Translations under genes and position numbers: made by a program
Shown: positions 29,888 to 39,441 of the stretch, piece after piece
Numbering within the stretch: the stretch's first letter is position 1
Layout: each line of letters begins with the position of its first letter
The notes under the pieces: generated by a model
What the model saw: the letters and a program-made list of their open reading frames with translations, nothing else
Told to the model about the DNA's origin: nothing
The model's database searches: none
From: Zoogloea dura
GTDB taxonomy: Bacteria; Pseudomonadota; Gammaproteobacteria; Burkholderiales; Rhodocyclaceae
Reading direction: 5' to 3'
Assembly (NCBI RefSeq): GCF_012927165.1
Contig: NZ_JABBGA010000004.1
Coordinates: forward strand, 248,001 to 312,000
Length of the DNA stretch: 64,000 bases

Positions 29888-30355
29888 TCACTCGTCCTTG
29901 CGGAACTTGTCGTGACAGGCTTTGCAGGACTCCCCGGTCTTGCCGAACTGGGTCTTGATGGCGGCGGCATCGCCGGTCGCGGCCACCTTCTGCAGCTCGT
30001 TGGCTTCCTTGATGAAGGCCAGCGCCAGCTTCCTGACCTCGTCGGGCTGCTGGAAGAACTCCGGTTTGACGCGGGTCTTCTGGCCGCCGACATCCTTGTC
30101 GGTGCCCGGTCCGTAGAGAGCCCCCATGCCCGAGTTCGCAGTGGCGGCGATCACGTTGGCTGCGGCGAGAACCTGGTCCTTGTTGAAGCTGCCCGGGTTG
30201 TCGATGACCTGCTGCTTGATCTTGCCCATGTTCCAGGACATGAACGCGTAACCCGCCTTGCGGAACTTGATCTGGTCTTCCGGTTTGGCCTGGGCACTGG
30301 CACCGGCGGCCAGGCCCGCCGCGGCCAGGCCAAACAGCACGTGCTTGATCTTCAT
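29888..30355 (-). CDS. Cytochrome c'
   Basis: 155 aa periplasmic four-helix-bundle cytochrome. The Sec signal is residues 1-22 (HVLFGLAAAGLAAGASAQA), and mature protein starts near AKPEDQIKFRKAGYAFMSWN. The heme attachment motif is C-terminal, CKACHDKFR, as required for class II cytochrome c'. In this family the fifth ligand is that His and the sixth site is open, binding NO or CO. The likely role is NO buffering or detoxification. The start at 30355 follows GAGGGAG; the frame is open to 30505. It is divergent from the MipA-like gene. Confidence 0.93.
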   Translation of the reverse strand: MKIKHVLFGLAAAGLAAGASAQAKPEDQIKFRKAGYAFMSWNMGKIKQQVIDNPGSFNKDQVLAAANVIAATANSGMGALYGPGTDKDVGGQKTRVKPEFFQQPDEVRKLALAFIKEANELQKVAATGDAAAIKTQFGKTGESCKACHDKFRKDE

Positions 30356-30405
30356 GAAATGACTCCCTCGTTGATGGCATGCTGCCGTTGCAGGAAATAC
30401 GGACT

Positions 30406-30428
30406 GGCCGGCCCTGCGCGCGCCGGCC
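30406..30428. repeat. Inverted repeat GGCCGGC-N9-GCCGGCC
   Basis: A 7-bp GC-only stem lies in the 200-base divergent region between the cytochrome c' gene and the MipA-like gene. It could be a transcript hairpin or chance in GC-rich DNA. Confidence 0.25.
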
Positions 30429-30555
30429 GGCGGATTATTCCACAAGAATCCGGACACGCTGTCGGCCTTGCCGCCATGACAATCCAGCCAGTCTTCGGGA
30501 ACCACGCTCCAGGTTTACGATCCGAGCGTCATTGTTCAATCCACGGGATCCCATC

Positions 30556-31335
30556 GTGCGCCACTTTGCCGCCTCTCTCGCAGCCCTCTGCCTGCCAGCC
30601 CTCTCCGCCTTTGCCAACGAACGGATCGACCTGCAGACCGAAGCCGCGATCCCACGCAGCGGCAATCTGTACGGTATGGGTATCGGGGTGCTACCCGCCA
30701 CCTCCGGCTCCGATGAACTGAGAGCCATGGTGCTACCGGTCATTCAAGCCAGCTATGCCGAGCGCTTCTACATCAATGCCCTGCGCGCCGGAGTCTGGCT
30801 TATCGATTCGGACGATCGCCGGGTGCGCCTCGGACTCGCCGCCGACGCCCGATTCGGCTGGAAAGCCGGGGATGGACGACGTACCCGCGGCATGGACGAC
30901 CGCGACTTCTCGGTGGATATCGGCCCGGCGCTGCGGTGGCAGACGGACTACGGCACCGTCAATGCCCAGTGGGGCTTTGACGCGGGCTCGGCCAGCAAAG
31001 GGCAGAGTGCCCAGTTGCAGTTCGTGCGGGCCATCATCCGGGGCCCGGGCCTGCGTCTCAACGGCGTGCTCGGCGTCACCTGGAACGATCGCCGCATGAA
31101 CGACTATTACTTCGGCGTTTCGGCACGCGAGGCGACCCCGGACCGCCCGGCCTATCAGGCCTCTGCCGGCGTCCAGTGGCAGGCCGGAGTCAACGGAGCC
31201 TGGCCGGTTGGAGACCGGGGCTCGCTGCTGTTCGGCCTGATGGCCACCCGCCTGGGTAACGCCCAGGCGGACAGTCCGATCGTCGAAACCCGCATCCAGC
31301 CGCTGGCCTACGCAGGCTATGGCTGGACCTTCTAG
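30556..31335 (+). CDS. MipA/OmpV family outer-membrane protein
   Basis: 259 aa from a GTG start. A signal peptide (RHFAASLAALCLPALSAFA) precedes a beta-barrel with alternating strands, for example FYINALRAGVWLIDSDDRRV, RDFSVDIGPALRWQTDYGTV and LRLNGVLGVTWNDRRMNDYY. It ends in an aromatic residue (YAGYGWTF), as outer-membrane barrels do. MipA/OmpV proteins are scaffolds or small porins. TACGAT around 30515-30520 may be the -10. It is convergent with the DUF3365 gene, nine bases apart. Confidence 0.83.
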   Translation: MRHFAASLAALCLPALSAFANERIDLQTEAAIPRSGNLYGMGIGVLPATSGSDELRAMVLPVIQASYAERFYINALRAGVWLIDSDDRRVRLGLAADARFGWKAGDGRRTRGMDDRDFSVDIGPALRWQTDYGTVNAQWGFDAGSASKGQSAQLQFVRAIIRGPGLRLNGVLGVTWNDRRMNDYYFGVSAREATPDRPAYQASAGVQWQAGVNGAWPVGDRGSLLFGLMATRLGNAQADSPIVETRIQPLAYAGYGWTF

Positions 31336-31344
31336 GCCCTCTGC

Positions 31345-31911
31345 TCAGAGCGGGCGGCGGACCGTCAAGGCACCACGGATCTGCCCCTTGGCGTAGCCAA
31401 AAGCCCTGTCTCCGGGGTAGGTGCCCTCCAGCACCTGCTTGAGGGCCGGCTCGATCGACTCCACCGGGCCGTGGCACTTGAGGCACACGTCCCCCACCGG
31501 GATCGCCCGCATGTAGCGGAACACCGGCTTGCCGTTCTCGGTGAACACCTCGCCGACTTCAAGCGTCTCCACTTTTTCGCCATTGGCGGCGCGGATGTTG
31601 AAGTCGGCGAGTTGGCGGGCCTCCCAAAGGTCCGGCGTACCGGTGGCCTGGTTGCGGGTCTTCAGGCTCACCCGGCTCATCGCCCAGCCGGTCTTGACCG
31701 ACTGCTCCTTGAGCAACTGCGGCGCGGCGTCCTTGCACACCGGGATGGCCGCCACAGCCCCCTTGCCGGCAACTGTCTCCTGCATCATGGCAACCACCTT
31801 CGGCAGCACCGGCAAGGCGTTCTTGCGCGTGTCGAGCTTGAGGGCCTCGAGATCATGGGCCAGGGCGACGCCCGACAGACAGAGGGTCAATGTGAAAGCG
31901 GCACGAAACAT
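31345..31911 (-). CDS. DUF3365/Tll0287-like heme-binding periplasmic protein
   Basis: 188 aa with a signal peptide at 1-18 (FRAAFTLTLCLSGVALA). The DUF3365 domain fills the rest: VCKDAAPQLL near residue 78, SRVSLKTRNQATGTPDLWEARQ split by short loops, and one c-type heme motif CLKCHGP in GDVCLKCHGPVES. The C-terminus DRAFGYAKGQIRGALTV is typical. The family resembles PAS-like heme sensors and is often fused to kinases or chemoreceptors. Here it stands alone, so it may be a periplasmic redox or gas-binding protein. A 24-bp palindrome is just upstream of its start. Confidence 0.85.
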   Translation of the reverse strand: MFRAAFTLTLCLSGVALAHDLEALKLDTRKNALPVLPKVVAMMQETVAGKGAVAAIPVCKDAAPQLLKEQSVKTGWAMSRVSLKTRNQATGTPDLWEARQLADFNIRAANGEKVETLEVGEVFTENGKPVFRYMRAIPVGDVCLKCHGPVESIEPALKQVLEGTYPGDRAFGYAKGQIRGALTVRRPL

Positions 31912-31921
31912 GGCGACACCT

Positions 31922-31945
31922 TTAAATTAGAAAACACTAATATAA
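31922..31945. promoter_or_regulatory. 24-bp palindromic operator-like site
   Basis: TTAAATTAG-AAAACA-CTAATATAA: 9-bp arms with one mismatch, in an AT-rich island between the divergent DUF3365 gene (start 31911) and DUF2789 gene (start 32066). It begins 11 bases upstream of the DUF3365 ATG and overlaps any promoter for it, so a dimeric repressor or activator site is likely. No family can be named with confidence. Confidence 0.55.
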
Positions 31946-32065
31946 AGGAAATCCTGGCCGGCGGCCATGCCGGATCTATTCTGGATGCAAGGCGGGGATG
32001 TCCGGGAAACCAATCCTGCCCGCGGCAGACCAACAACAGCCATCCCTCAACCCACGGAGCACGCC

Positions 32066-32302
32066 ATGGAATCCCAGACCCACAGCATTGCCAATCTTTT
32101 CGCCCAACTCGGGCTGCCCGACGATGCGCTGGCCATCGATGCCTTCATCGTCAGCCATTCCCTGCCCCACGACATCCAGCTGTTCGATGCGCCCTTCTGG
32201 AGCGCCGCCCAGGCGGCCTTCCTGAAAACCGAGATTGCGGAGGACGCGGACTGGAGCCCTGTGATCGACACCCTGGACGCGCGCCTGCGCGCCAGGCAGT
32301 AA
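32066..32302 (+). CDS. DUF2789 family protein
   Basis: 78 aa small cytoplasmic protein matching DUF2789: MESQTHSIANLFAQLGLPDD at the start, then AIDAFIVSHSLPHDIQLFDA and FWSAAQAAFLKTEIAEDADW. ACGGAG nine bases upstream is a modest ribosome site. Family function unknown. It is divergent from the DUF3365 gene and convergent with the HD-GYP gene 15 bases away. Confidence 0.87.
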   Translation: MESQTHSIANLFAQLGLPDDALAIDAFIVSHSLPHDIQLFDAPFWSAAQAAFLKTEIAEDADWSPVIDTLDARLRARQ

Positions 32303-32317
32303 GGAGCAGGCCGGAGA

Positions 32318-33541
32318 TCAGGCCGGGAACAGGAAGCGCTGGGGATCGACGCCCCATTTGTCCGGCGCCTCCGCCGAAACAATGCGGTCCCCGCCGCCGC
32401 TGCCCAGCTTGCGTCCCAGATCGAGCATCTCCGGCTTGATGTAGCCGTTGGAGCGGGTGCTGAAGAAGACCCGCAGCTTGGGCGTGAGCAGGCTGCCGTC
32501 GTTCTGCTCCACCACCACCCCCAGCCGCCCCGACTCCAGCCGCACCAGGCTGCCCACCGGGTAGATGCCGACGCAGCGCATGAAGGCCTGCAGCAGCTTC
32601 TGGTCGAAGTGATCGGCGCTCCACTCCCACATCTTGCGCAGCGCCTCGGCGGCCGGCATGCCCTTGTGGTAGCAGCGATCGGCGGTGATCGCGTCGTACA
32701 CATCGACGATCGCCGCCATCCGCGCCATGGTCGAGATCTGGTCGCCCGCCAGGCGGTCGGGGTAGCCCTTGCCGTCAAGCCGCTCGTGGTGGTGACGGGT
32801 GATGTCGAGGGGAATGGGGCCGATCCCCGGTGTATTCACCAGCACGGCGTGACCATCGCCGGGGTGCTGGCGGATCAGGTCGAACTCCGCATCGGTCAGC
32901 CGCCCCGGCTTGTTGAGCACCTCGTCCGGCACCTTCATCTTGCCGATATCGTGGAGCAGCCCACCAATACCACCCTGACGCAACTCATCACCTTCGAGCC
33001 CCAGGGAGCGGCCGAAGGCGATCATCAGGGTGCACACGCTGACCGAATGCAGGAAGGTGTAGTCGTCCTTGTTCTTGATGCCGATCAGGCCCAGCAGCGC
33101 CCCGCTGTTGCGCAACACCGAGCCCGTGATGGCCTCGACCACCGGCTCGGCATCCTCGAGGGACACCGCCTTGCCCAAGCGCACGTCGCTCATCATGGTG
33201 CGCACCACCTTGTGGGCCTGCTCATGCACCTTGCGGGCACGCGCCAGCTCCTCGTGCACGGTGGCGCGGACATGCGGGGTCTCGGGTGCGGCCAGGGCGG
33301 CGATGATCTCCTGCTCGACCGCCTGCTTCACCTCGTCGGCCGCCACCGCGTCACGGTCATCGATGCCCTTGTCGGTATCGATGTACACGTGCTGGATGCC
33401 GGAATCGACGATGCGGCGCAGATCCCCCTCGTCCTTCAGCTTGAACTGGGCCCGCCAGAACGGGTGGGACATCCAGTCGCCGCACATTTCTTGAATGAAC
33501 ATGCCCGGCTTGAGCCGGGACACGGGAATCTTCTTCAGCAT
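32318..33541 (-). CDS. HD-GYP domain c-di-GMP phosphodiesterase
   Basis: 407 aa. An N-terminal DUF3391 domain (about 1-120, KKIPVSRLKPGMFIQEMCGD) precedes an HD-GYP domain (about 155-335). Metal and signature residues are present: GLLHDIGKMKVPDEVLNKPG, QHPGDGH, HHERLDGKGYPDRL and DVYDAITADRCYHKG. The intact HD pair and GYP triad suggest active hydrolysis of c-di-GMP to pGpG or GMP. No membrane segment. A lone gene between convergent DUF2789 and divergent uppP. Confidence 0.93.
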   Translation of the reverse strand: MLKKIPVSRLKPGMFIQEMCGDWMSHPFWRAQFKLKDEGDLRRIVDSGIQHVYIDTDKGIDDRDAVAADEVKQAVEQEIIAALAAPETPHVRATVHEELARARKVHEQAHKVVRTMMSDVRLGKAVSLEDAEPVVEAITGSVLRNSGALLGLIGIKNKDDYTFLHSVSVCTLMIAFGRSLGLEGDELRQGGIGGLLHDIGKMKVPDEVLNKPGRLTDAEFDLIRQHPGDGHAVLVNTPGIGPIPLDITRHHHERLDGKGYPDRLAGDQISTMARMAAIVDVYDAITADRCYHKGMPAAEALRKMWEWSADHFDQKLLQAFMRCVGIYPVGSLVRLESGRLGVVVEQNDGSLLTPKLRVFFSTRSNGYIKPEMLDLGRKLGSGGGDRIVSAEAPDKWGVDPQRFLFPA

Positions 33542-33666
33542 CCGGGTGAGGCCACGTGGCCTGGTGATCTGATTGACAAGGCAGTAACGGCGCAGGAATA
33601 CCCGGCTTGAGTATCAGAATGCTGCTTAGCCGCAGCTTCGACACAAAAGGGCTCATGCACTGTCGC

Positions 33667-33672
33667 TATAAT
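33667..33672 (+). promoter_or_regulatory. Candidate -10 of uppP
   Basis: Perfect TATAAT, in GTCGCTATAATGCCGGC, lies 36 bases before the uppP ATG. No clear -35 is seen 16-18 bases upstream. The same TAxAATGCCGG context recurs upstream of aroG. Confidence 0.55.
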
Positions 33673-33707
33673 GCCGGCTTCTTTTTGCACTGCACACAAA
33701 CAACTTC

Positions 33708-34532
33708 ATGGACATCACCTTGCTCATCAAGGCGCTGATCCTCGGCGTGGTCGAAGGCCTCACCGAGTTTCTGCCCATCTCCAGCACCGGCCACCTCATC
33801 CTGGCCGGCGACCTGCTCAACTTCAATGATGACCGGGGCAAGCTGTTCGAGATCGTGATCCAGTCCGGCGCCATTCTGGCAGTGGTCTGGGAATACCGGG
33901 AACGCATCATGAAAACCTTCTCCGGGCTCGGCCGCCAGCGGGAAGCCAACCGCCTGGTCCTCAACCTTTTCATCGCCTTCCTGCCTCTGGCCGTCCTCGG
34001 GCTGGCCTTCGGCAAGGCCATCAAGGCCTCGCTGTTCGCCCCCCTGCCGGTGGCCACCGCCTTCATCCTCGGCGCCTTCGTCATTCTGTGGGCCGAACGC
34101 CGCACCCACACGGTCAGGATTCACAGTGTCGACGAAATGACCCCCCTCGACGCCGTCAAGATGGGCATCGCCCAGGCCTGCGCACTGATTCCGGGCACCT
34201 CCCGCTCGGGCTCCACCATCATCGGCGGCATGCTGTTCGGCTTCTCGCGCCACGCCGCCACCGAATTCTCCTTCTTCCTGGCCATCCCGACCTTGGGGGT
34301 CGCAACGGTCTACCAGCTCTACAAGGAGCGGGCGCTGCTCAGCGCCGACGACCTGGGCATGTGGGTGGTGGGCTTCATCGCCGCCTTTGCCTCGGCCTTC
34401 CTGTGCGTGCGCTGGCTGCTGCGTTACATCTCCAACCACGACTTCGTGCCCTTCGCGTGGTACCGCATCGCCTTCGGCATCGTGGTGCTCGCCACCTGGC
34501 ACTTCGGCCTGGTGGAATGGACCGCCCACTGA
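33708..34532 (+). CDS. uppP: Undecaprenyl-diphosphatase
   Basis: 274 aa polytopic inner-membrane enzyme that recycles undecaprenyl pyrophosphate to the phosphate carrier used for peptidoglycan and polysaccharide export. Both catalytic motifs are seen: [17 protein letters not shown] (about 18-34) and [13 protein letters not shown] (about 163-175). Eight or so membrane helices fit the length. BacA family; loss confers bacitracin sensitivity. It overlaps the next gene by 16 bases. Confidence 0.97.
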   Translation: MDITLLIKALILGVVEGLTEFLPISSTGHLILAGDLLNFNDDRGKLFEIVIQSGAILAVVWEYRERIMKTFSGLGRQREANRLVLNLFIAFLPLAVLGLAFGKAIKASLFAPLPVATAFILGAFVILWAERRTHTVRIHSVDEMTPLDAVKMGIAQACALIPGTSRSGSTIIGGMLFGFSRHAATEFSFFLAIPTLGVATVYQLYKERALLSADDLGMWVVGFIAAFASAFLCVRWLLRYISNHDFVPFAWYRIAFGIVVLATWHFGLVEWTAH

Positions 34533-35473
34533 GCAACGCCCCCGACCGCACCGACCCGGGCCTTGCCGGGCCGTGGGGCGTCGCGGGCAGCTTGATCGAA
34601 ATCCAAGACGAGGCACGCCGGCGGAGCCTGCCCCTGCGCATCTACCTGCCCGACGCCCCCCGCCTCAATGGCCTGGTGCTGTTCTCCCACGGCCTCGGCG
34701 GTTCGCGTGACGGCGGGCAGGCCTGGCTGAGCCACTGGGCCAGCCACGGCATCGCCGCCATTGCCGTGCAACACCCGGGCAGCGACCTCAGCCTGCTCGG
34801 CGAGGGCCGCTCGCCGCTGGCGCTGCGGCAGGCCTTCCGGGCGGCGATGAGCCCGCAACACCTGGCCCTCCGGCTCGACGACCTGTGCTTCGTGCTGGCC
34901 GCCATCGGTACGCATCCGGACTTGCCCGCCAGCCTGGCAAGCGCGCCGGGCATCGGCCTGTGCGGCCACTCCTTCGGGGCGGTGACCACCCAGCTGCTGG
35001 CCGGCGAGCAGCGCCCGAAGCATCCGGCCCGGCCAGTCGACCAACGGGTCCGGGCGGCGCTGGCCCTCAGCCCGTCGGCCCGCGAGCCCGAGCAGGCGCC
35101 GGGGCTGGCGCAGCGCTTCGGCACCATCCAGCTGCCCTTCATGAGCCTGACCGGCACGCGGGACGACGGCATGGGCCTGTCCGACATCACCACCGAGAAC
35201 CGCCAGTTGCCCTTCCGCCACATGGCGCCGGGGCACAAATACCTGCTGGTCTTCGACGGCGGCACCCACCTGGATTTTGCCGGCCAGGCCAGCGACGCAG
35301 AGGGCTCGGTGTTCCGCCTGCGGCGCAATCCCCCGCCCTTCAGCGCCAATCTGCTGGCCGCCTCCACCGCCTTCTGGCTGGCCCACCTGGCAGACCACCG
35401 CCCCAGCCTCGACTGGCTCCACACCACCCTGCCGCAGCGCCTGCGGCCCGACGACCGCTTCGAGACCCGATGA
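34517..35473 (+). CDS. Alpha/beta hydrolase, dienelactone-hydrolase/PAF-acetylhydrolase-like
   Basis: 318 aa cytoplasmic hydrolase of the predicted dienelactone hydrolase group (COG4188-like). The oxyanion region is [16 protein letters not shown], the nucleophile elbow [12 protein letters not shown], the acid is probably in TGTRDDGMG, and the His in [10 protein letters not shown]. The start lies inside uppP (16-base overlap); the frame is open further upstream, but only as a shadow of uppP. It ends in an ATGA overlap with the next hydrolase. Substrate unknown. Confidence 0.85.
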   Translation: MDRPLSNAPDRTDPGLAGPWGVAGSLIEIQDEARRRSLPLRIYLPDAPRLNGLVLFSHGLGGSRDGGQAWLSHWASHGIAAIAVQHPGSDLSLLGEGRSPLALRQAFRAAMSPQHLALRLDDLCFVLAAIGTHPDLPASLASAPGIGLCGHSFGAVTTQLLAGEQRPKHPARPVDQRVRAALALSPSAREPEQAPGLAQRFGTIQLPFMSLTGTRDDGMGLSDITTENRQLPFRHMAPGHKYLLVFDGGTHLDFAGQASDAEGSVFRLRRNPPPFSANLLAASTAFWLAHLADHRPSLDWLHTTLPQRLRPDDRFETR

Positions 35474-36045
35474 TCATCTACCTCCACGGCTTCCGCTCCG
35501 GCCCCCAGTCCTGGAAGGCCCGCAGCCTCGGCGCCCGGATGGCCGCACTGGGGCTGGCCGATCAGCTGTGGTGCGACCAACTGCCGGTCTCGCCGTGCGC
35601 CGCCATCGCCCTGGCCGAAGCGCAGATCGCCCGCTGCAGCACGGCCCCCACCCTGGTGGGCAGCTCCTTGGGCGGCTACTACGCCACCTACTTGGCCAAC
35701 CAGCACGGCTGCCGTGCCGTGCTGGTCAACCCAGCGGTGCTGGCGCCCCTTTCCCTGTCGGCCTACGTGGGCGTCCAGACCCACATGTACACCGGCGAGC
35801 CCTTCGAACTGACCGAAGCCCACATCGCCGAGCTGCGCAGTCTGGAGGTCGCGCAGCTGGCACAGCCGGAGAACTACTGGCTGCTGGCGGAGACCGGCGA
35901 CGAAGTGCTGGACTACCGCCACGCGGTGGCCCGCTACGCCGGCAGCCGCCAGACCGTGCTGGAAGGCGGCGACCACAGCTTCACCCGCTGGGATGCCTGG
36001 CTGGACGAGATTATCCATTTTGCAGGACTGCTGCCGACCCCATGA
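35470..36045 (+). CDS. YqiA/YcfP-type esterase
   Basis: 191 aa alpha/beta hydrolase of the YqiA group: [17 protein letters not shown] at the N-terminus, nucleophile elbow VGSSLGGYYATYLA, then NPAVLAPLSL, acid in AETGDEVLDYRHA and catalytic His in GGDHSFTRWD. E. coli YqiA hydrolyses palmitoyl-CoA and short p-nitrophenyl esters. It overlaps neighbours on both sides by four bases (ATGA), so three genes are translated as a coupled chain. Confidence 0.9.
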   Translation: MIIYLHGFRSGPQSWKARSLGARMAALGLADQLWCDQLPVSPCAAIALAEAQIARCSTAPTLVGSSLGGYYATYLANQHGCRAVLVNPAVLAPLSLSAYVGVQTHMYTGEPFELTEAHIAELRSLEVAQLAQPENYWLLAETGDEVLDYRHAVARYAGSRQTVLEGGDHSFTRWDAWLDEIIHFAGLLPTP

Positions 36046-36905
36046 CGACACTCCCCGAAGGCTTCGACGCGCGCCGTTTCAAGGCCCTGGAGCGCAGCGG
36101 CTTCAACCGCATCGCCACCCGCTACGCCGACGGCGCACCACTGCGCGCCAGCCTGCAGGCGGCCCTGCTCGACGCCGCCGCCCTGCAAGCCGGCGAGCAC
36201 GTGCTGGACCTCGCTGCCGGCCCCGGCCTGCTGGCCCGCGATGCCCTGCGCCAGGTTCAGCCCGGTGGCCGGGTGGTGGCCAGCGACATTGCCGAGGGCA
36301 TGCTCGCCGAAGGCTGCCAGCGTGCCAGCGCGGAAGGCCTGCCGGCCCTGCTTGCCGCAGCCTGCGACGCCGAGCACCTGGCCTTTGCCGACAGATCCTT
36401 CGACACCGTCCTGGTCGGCCTGGGGCTGTTCATCTTTCCCGAGCCGGCCCGGGCCCTGGCCGAACTGCGCCGGGTCATCCGCCCGGGCGGCCGGATTGCC
36501 CTGTCGGTGTGGGGGCATCGCGAGTCCGTGCCGCTGATCAGCCGCGCCCAGGACTGTATCGCCCGCCTGCTGCCAGCCCCGCGGGTGGCGCGGCCGTCGG
36601 TCTTCCGCCTCGGCGAGCCGGCCGTGCTGGAGGCCCTGCTGCGGGACGCCGGCTTCGGCTCGATCCGTATCGAAGCCCACACCCTGCGCTGCCGCTTTGC
36701 CAATGCCGACGCCTACTGGCAGGCCTTTCTCGACCTGGCCGGCGGCGCCGCCGAAGCGCTGGCACGCCTCCCGGACGCCACCCAGGCCTTGCTGCGCAGC
36801 GAAGTCGCCGCCGAACTCGCACCTCACCGCGTGGTGGATGGAAGCGGGGACGGCATGGCCTGCGAGGTCGAGGGAGAAGTCCTGATCGCCACCGCCTGGC
36901 GCTAG
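36042..36905 (+). CDS. Class I SAM-dependent methyltransferase
   Basis: 287 aa UbiE/Methyltransf_11-like protein. Motif I is VLDLAAGPGLLARDALR at about 52-68, post-motif VVASDIAEGMLAEGC, motif II-like DTVLVGLGLFIFPEPARAL and motif III LRRVIRPGGRIALSVWG. It is a small-molecule methylase fold, with no hint of the acceptor. Its stop codon interlocks with that of the convergent photolyase gene: both are read from the palindromic CTAG at 36902-36905. Confidence 0.85.
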   Translation: MTTLPEGFDARRFKALERSGFNRIATRYADGAPLRASLQAALLDAAALQAGEHVLDLAAGPGLLARDALRQVQPGGRVVASDIAEGMLAEGCQRASAEGLPALLAAACDAEHLAFADRSFDTVLVGLGLFIFPEPARALAELRRVIRPGGRIALSVWGHRESVPLISRAQDCIARLLPAPRVARPSVFRLGEPAVLEALLRDAGFGSIRIEAHTLRCRFANADAYWQAFLDLAGGAAEALARLPDATQALLRSEVAAELAPHRVVDGSGDGMACEVEGEVLIATAWR

Positions 36906-38353
36906 GCGTCGCCCTCGTCCGCCGCCGCGCTGTCGGCTCCCTTCACCACTGCAAAGCGGGCCAGGGTGCGCTCGCGGGCTCGGGCGTGGTCCACGATGGG
37001 CGCCGGGTAGTCGCTACCGATCTGGCAGCCGGCCAGCTTCTGGTCGATGGGCGGCAGGGTCCACGGGGCATGGATGTACTTGTCCGGCACCTTTGCCAGC
37101 TCCGGCAGGTAGCGGCGGATGAAGGCTCCGTCGGGATCGAAGCGCTCCGACTGGGTCACCGGGTTGAAGATGCGGAAGTAAGGCTGGGCATCACAGCCGG
37201 TGGACGCCGCCCACTGCCAGCCGCCGTTGTTGGCGGCCAGGTCGAAATCGTTGAGATGCTCGGCGAAATAACACTCGCCGAGGCGCCAGTCGATGCCCAG
37301 GTCCTTGGTCAGGAAGGAGGCCACGATCATCCGCAGGCGGTTGTGCATGTAGCCGCTGTGGTTGATCTGACGCATCGCCGCGTCGATCACCGGATAGCCC
37401 GTGCGGCCCTCACACCAGGCCTCGAACAGGGCCGGCGCCGCCTCCCAGGCCACCTTATCGTACTCGGGACGGAAGCTGGCGCCCACCACGCGGGGGTGGT
37501 GCCACAGGATCTGGAAGTAGAAGTCACGCCAGATCAGCTCGGACAGCCAGGTCTCCGCGCCCTCCCCGCCCGCCTCCTGGGCGGCCCGCGCCAGTTCGCG
37601 GATCGACACGGTGCCGAAGCGCAGATGCACGGAGAGATAGGACACGCCCTTCACCGCCGGGAAATCCCGGCGAGCCTTATAACGCCCCATGCGCTTCAGA
37701 AAAGCCTCAAACAGGCGCCGCCCCGCCGCCATGCCGGGCTCGATGCCTAGCTCGGCCAGGTTGGTCGGCTCGAAGCCCAGGCTCTCCAGGGATGGCAGGA
37801 CCTCGCCGGCCGGCGGGAGCGCCAGATGCCCGGCGTATTTGTCGATCGGGTAGGCCTTGAGATGAAAGTCGGTGAGGGTCTTGAGCCAGGCCCGCTTGTA
37901 GGGCGTGAACACCGAGAAGGGCGAGCCGCCCTGGGTCAGCACCTCGCTCTTCTCGAAGATCACCTGGTCCTTGAAATCCCGGAAGGCGCAGCCCAGCACC
38001 CGCAGCCTGTCGGCCACCTCCGCGTCGCGGGCCAGGGCGGCGGGCTCGTAATCCCGGTTGGCAAAGACCGCATCGACGCCCAGCGAGGCCGCCAGCGCCG
38101 GGATGCAATCCCGCGCCGCGGCGTGGCGCACAATGAGGCCGCCGCCCCGGGCCCGCAGGGCTGCGTCCAGTTCGGCGACGCTGCCATGGATGAACTCCAC
38201 CCGCCGATCGGCACGGCGCGGCAGCACATCGAGGATCTCCGTATCGAAGACAAAGGCGCAATACACCCGCTCATGGGACTTGAGGGCGTGGTGGAGCGCT
38301 GCATGATCGAAGTCGCGCAGATCGCGACGAAACCAGACAAGAGCGGCAGACAT
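36902..38353 (-). CDS. phr: Deoxyribodipyrimidine photo-lyase
   Basis: Light-driven repair of cyclobutane pyrimidine dimers, 483 aa from [20 protein letters not shown]. The N-terminal alpha/beta antenna domain is about 1-130. The FAD-binding helical domain contains [40 protein letters not shown] and [20 protein letters not shown], the conserved set of class I CPD photolyases with the Trp electron-transfer residues. The frame continues upstream to 38425 but homology starts at 38353. Divergent from yqgE. Confidence 0.95.
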   Translation of the reverse strand: MSAALVWFRRDLRDFDHAALHHALKSHERVYCAFVFDTEILDVLPRRADRRVEFIHGSVAELDAALRARGGGLIVRHAAARDCIPALAASLGVDAVFANRDYEPAALARDAEVADRLRVLGCAFRDFKDQVIFEKSEVLTQGGSPFSVFTPYKRAWLKTLTDFHLKAYPIDKYAGHLALPPAGEVLPSLESLGFEPTNLAELGIEPGMAAGRRLFEAFLKRMGRYKARRDFPAVKGVSYLSVHLRFGTVSIRELARAAQEAGGEGAETWLSELIWRDFYFQILWHHPRVVGASFRPEYDKVAWEAAPALFEAWCEGRTGYPVIDAAMRQINHSGYMHNRLRMIVASFLTKDLGIDWRLGECYFAEHLNDFDLAANNGGWQWAASTGCDAQPYFRIFNPVTQSERFDPDGAFIRRYLPELAKVPDKYIHAPWTLPPIDQKLAGCQIGSDYPAPIVDHARARERTLARFAVVKGADSAAADEGDA

Positions 38354-38412
38354 GGAACCAATGGCACGGGCAATGGACTGAAGGGACGCAAGCATGCCCC
38401 AAAAGTTGCCAC

Positions 38413-38418
38413 TACAAT
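38413..38418 (+). promoter_or_regulatory. Candidate -10 of the yqgE-pyr operon
   Basis: TACAAT in CCACTACAATCGCGC, 28 bases before the yqgE GTG. No strong -35. It lies in the 92-base divergent gap with phr. Confidence 0.35.
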
Positions 38419-38445
38419 CGCGCACCTCGGCTTAAAATAACGCCC

Positions 38446-39012
38446 GTGACTACGACGACCATCAATCTGACCGACCACTTTCTGATTGCCATGCCTGCCA
38501 TGGCCGATCCGAATTTTTCGCGCACCCTTACCTACATCGCCGAGCACAACGAGAACGGCGCCATGGGGGTCATCGTGAACCGTCCCACCGACATGCGGCT
38601 GGCGACGCTGTTCGAGCGCATCGACATCCCCTTCGAGCAACCAGACTTTGCCGATCTGCCGGTGTATTTCGGCGGCCCGGTGCAGTCCGACCGGGGCTTC
38701 GTGCTGCACCGCCCGGCGGGCAAGTGGCATTCCACCCTGACGGTCAGCGATGACATCGGCCTGACCAGCTCGCGCGACGTGCTGCAGTCCCTCGCCGCCG
38801 ACGGGAAACCCGCCGAGGTCCTGGTGGCCCTCGGCTACGCCGGCTGGTCGTCCGGCCAGCTCGAGCACGAACTGGCCCAGAACGCCTGGCTCACCGTGCC
38901 CGCCGACCTGACCATCGTCTTCGACCTTCCCCCCGAGGAACGCCTCGCCGCGGCCATGCAGCTCCTCGGCGTGGATTTCGCCAAGCTTTCGGACGTCGCC
39001 GGACACGCCTGA
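38446..39012 (+). CDS. YqgE/AlgH family protein
   Basis: 188 aa from a GTG start. The family pattern is clear: [71 protein letters not shown] and [20 protein letters not shown]. Function is not settled; AlgH was linked to alginate and virulence control in Pseudomonas. It is immediately followed (no gap) by ruvX, the standard yqgE-yqgF pairing. Confidence 0.95.
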   Translation: MTTTTINLTDHFLIAMPAMADPNFSRTLTYIAEHNENGAMGVIVNRPTDMRLATLFERIDIPFEQPDFADLPVYFGGPVQSDRGFVLHRPAGKWHSTLTVSDDIGLTSSRDVLQSLAADGKPAEVLVALGYAGWSSGQLEHELAQNAWLTVPADLTIVFDLPPEERLAAAMQLLGVDFAKLSDVAGHA

Positions 39013-39441
39013 GTGGGAACCGTCATTGGCTTCGACTTCGGCCTGGCGCGCATCGGCGTGGCCGTGGGTGAAACGGAAACCGGCCATGCCCACCCCCTGG
39101 CGGTGATCTCCGACGAGGCCAATGCGGCCCGCTTCGCGGCCATCGAAAAGCTGCTGGCCGAATGGAGACCCGCCTCCCTGGTGGTCGGGCTGCCGGTTCA
39201 CCTCGACGGCACCGAACACGCCATGACGGTCCGCTGCCGGCGCTTCGCCAACCAGCTCCACGGCCGCTACGGCCTGCCGGTGGCCCTGGTGGACGAGCGC
39301 CTGTCCTCCGCCGAGGCCGAGGAGCGCCTCGCCGAGGCCGGGCACCACGGCTGGCGCAAGCAAAAGCCCCGGCTGGATTCCGCGGCCGCCCAGATCATCC
39401 TGCTCCAGTACTTTGAAAGTGCCCGACATGCAGCTTCCTGA
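39013..39441 (+). CDS. ruvX: RuvX/YqgF Holliday junction resolvase-like nuclease
   Basis: 142 aa RNase H-fold protein implicated in pre-16S rRNA 5' end processing. [19 protein letters not shown] carries the first Asp, followed by [29 protein letters not shown] and the C-terminal [13 protein letters not shown] with the last acidic residue. The GTG start directly abuts the yqgE stop. Its end overlaps the pyrR start by 14 bases. Confidence 0.95.
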   Translation: MGTVIGFDFGLARIGVAVGETETGHAHPLAVISDEANAARFAAIEKLLAEWRPASLVVGLPVHLDGTEHAMTVRCRRFANQLHGRYGLPVALVDERLSSAEAEERLAEAGHHGWRKQKPRLDSAAAQIILLQYFESARHAAS

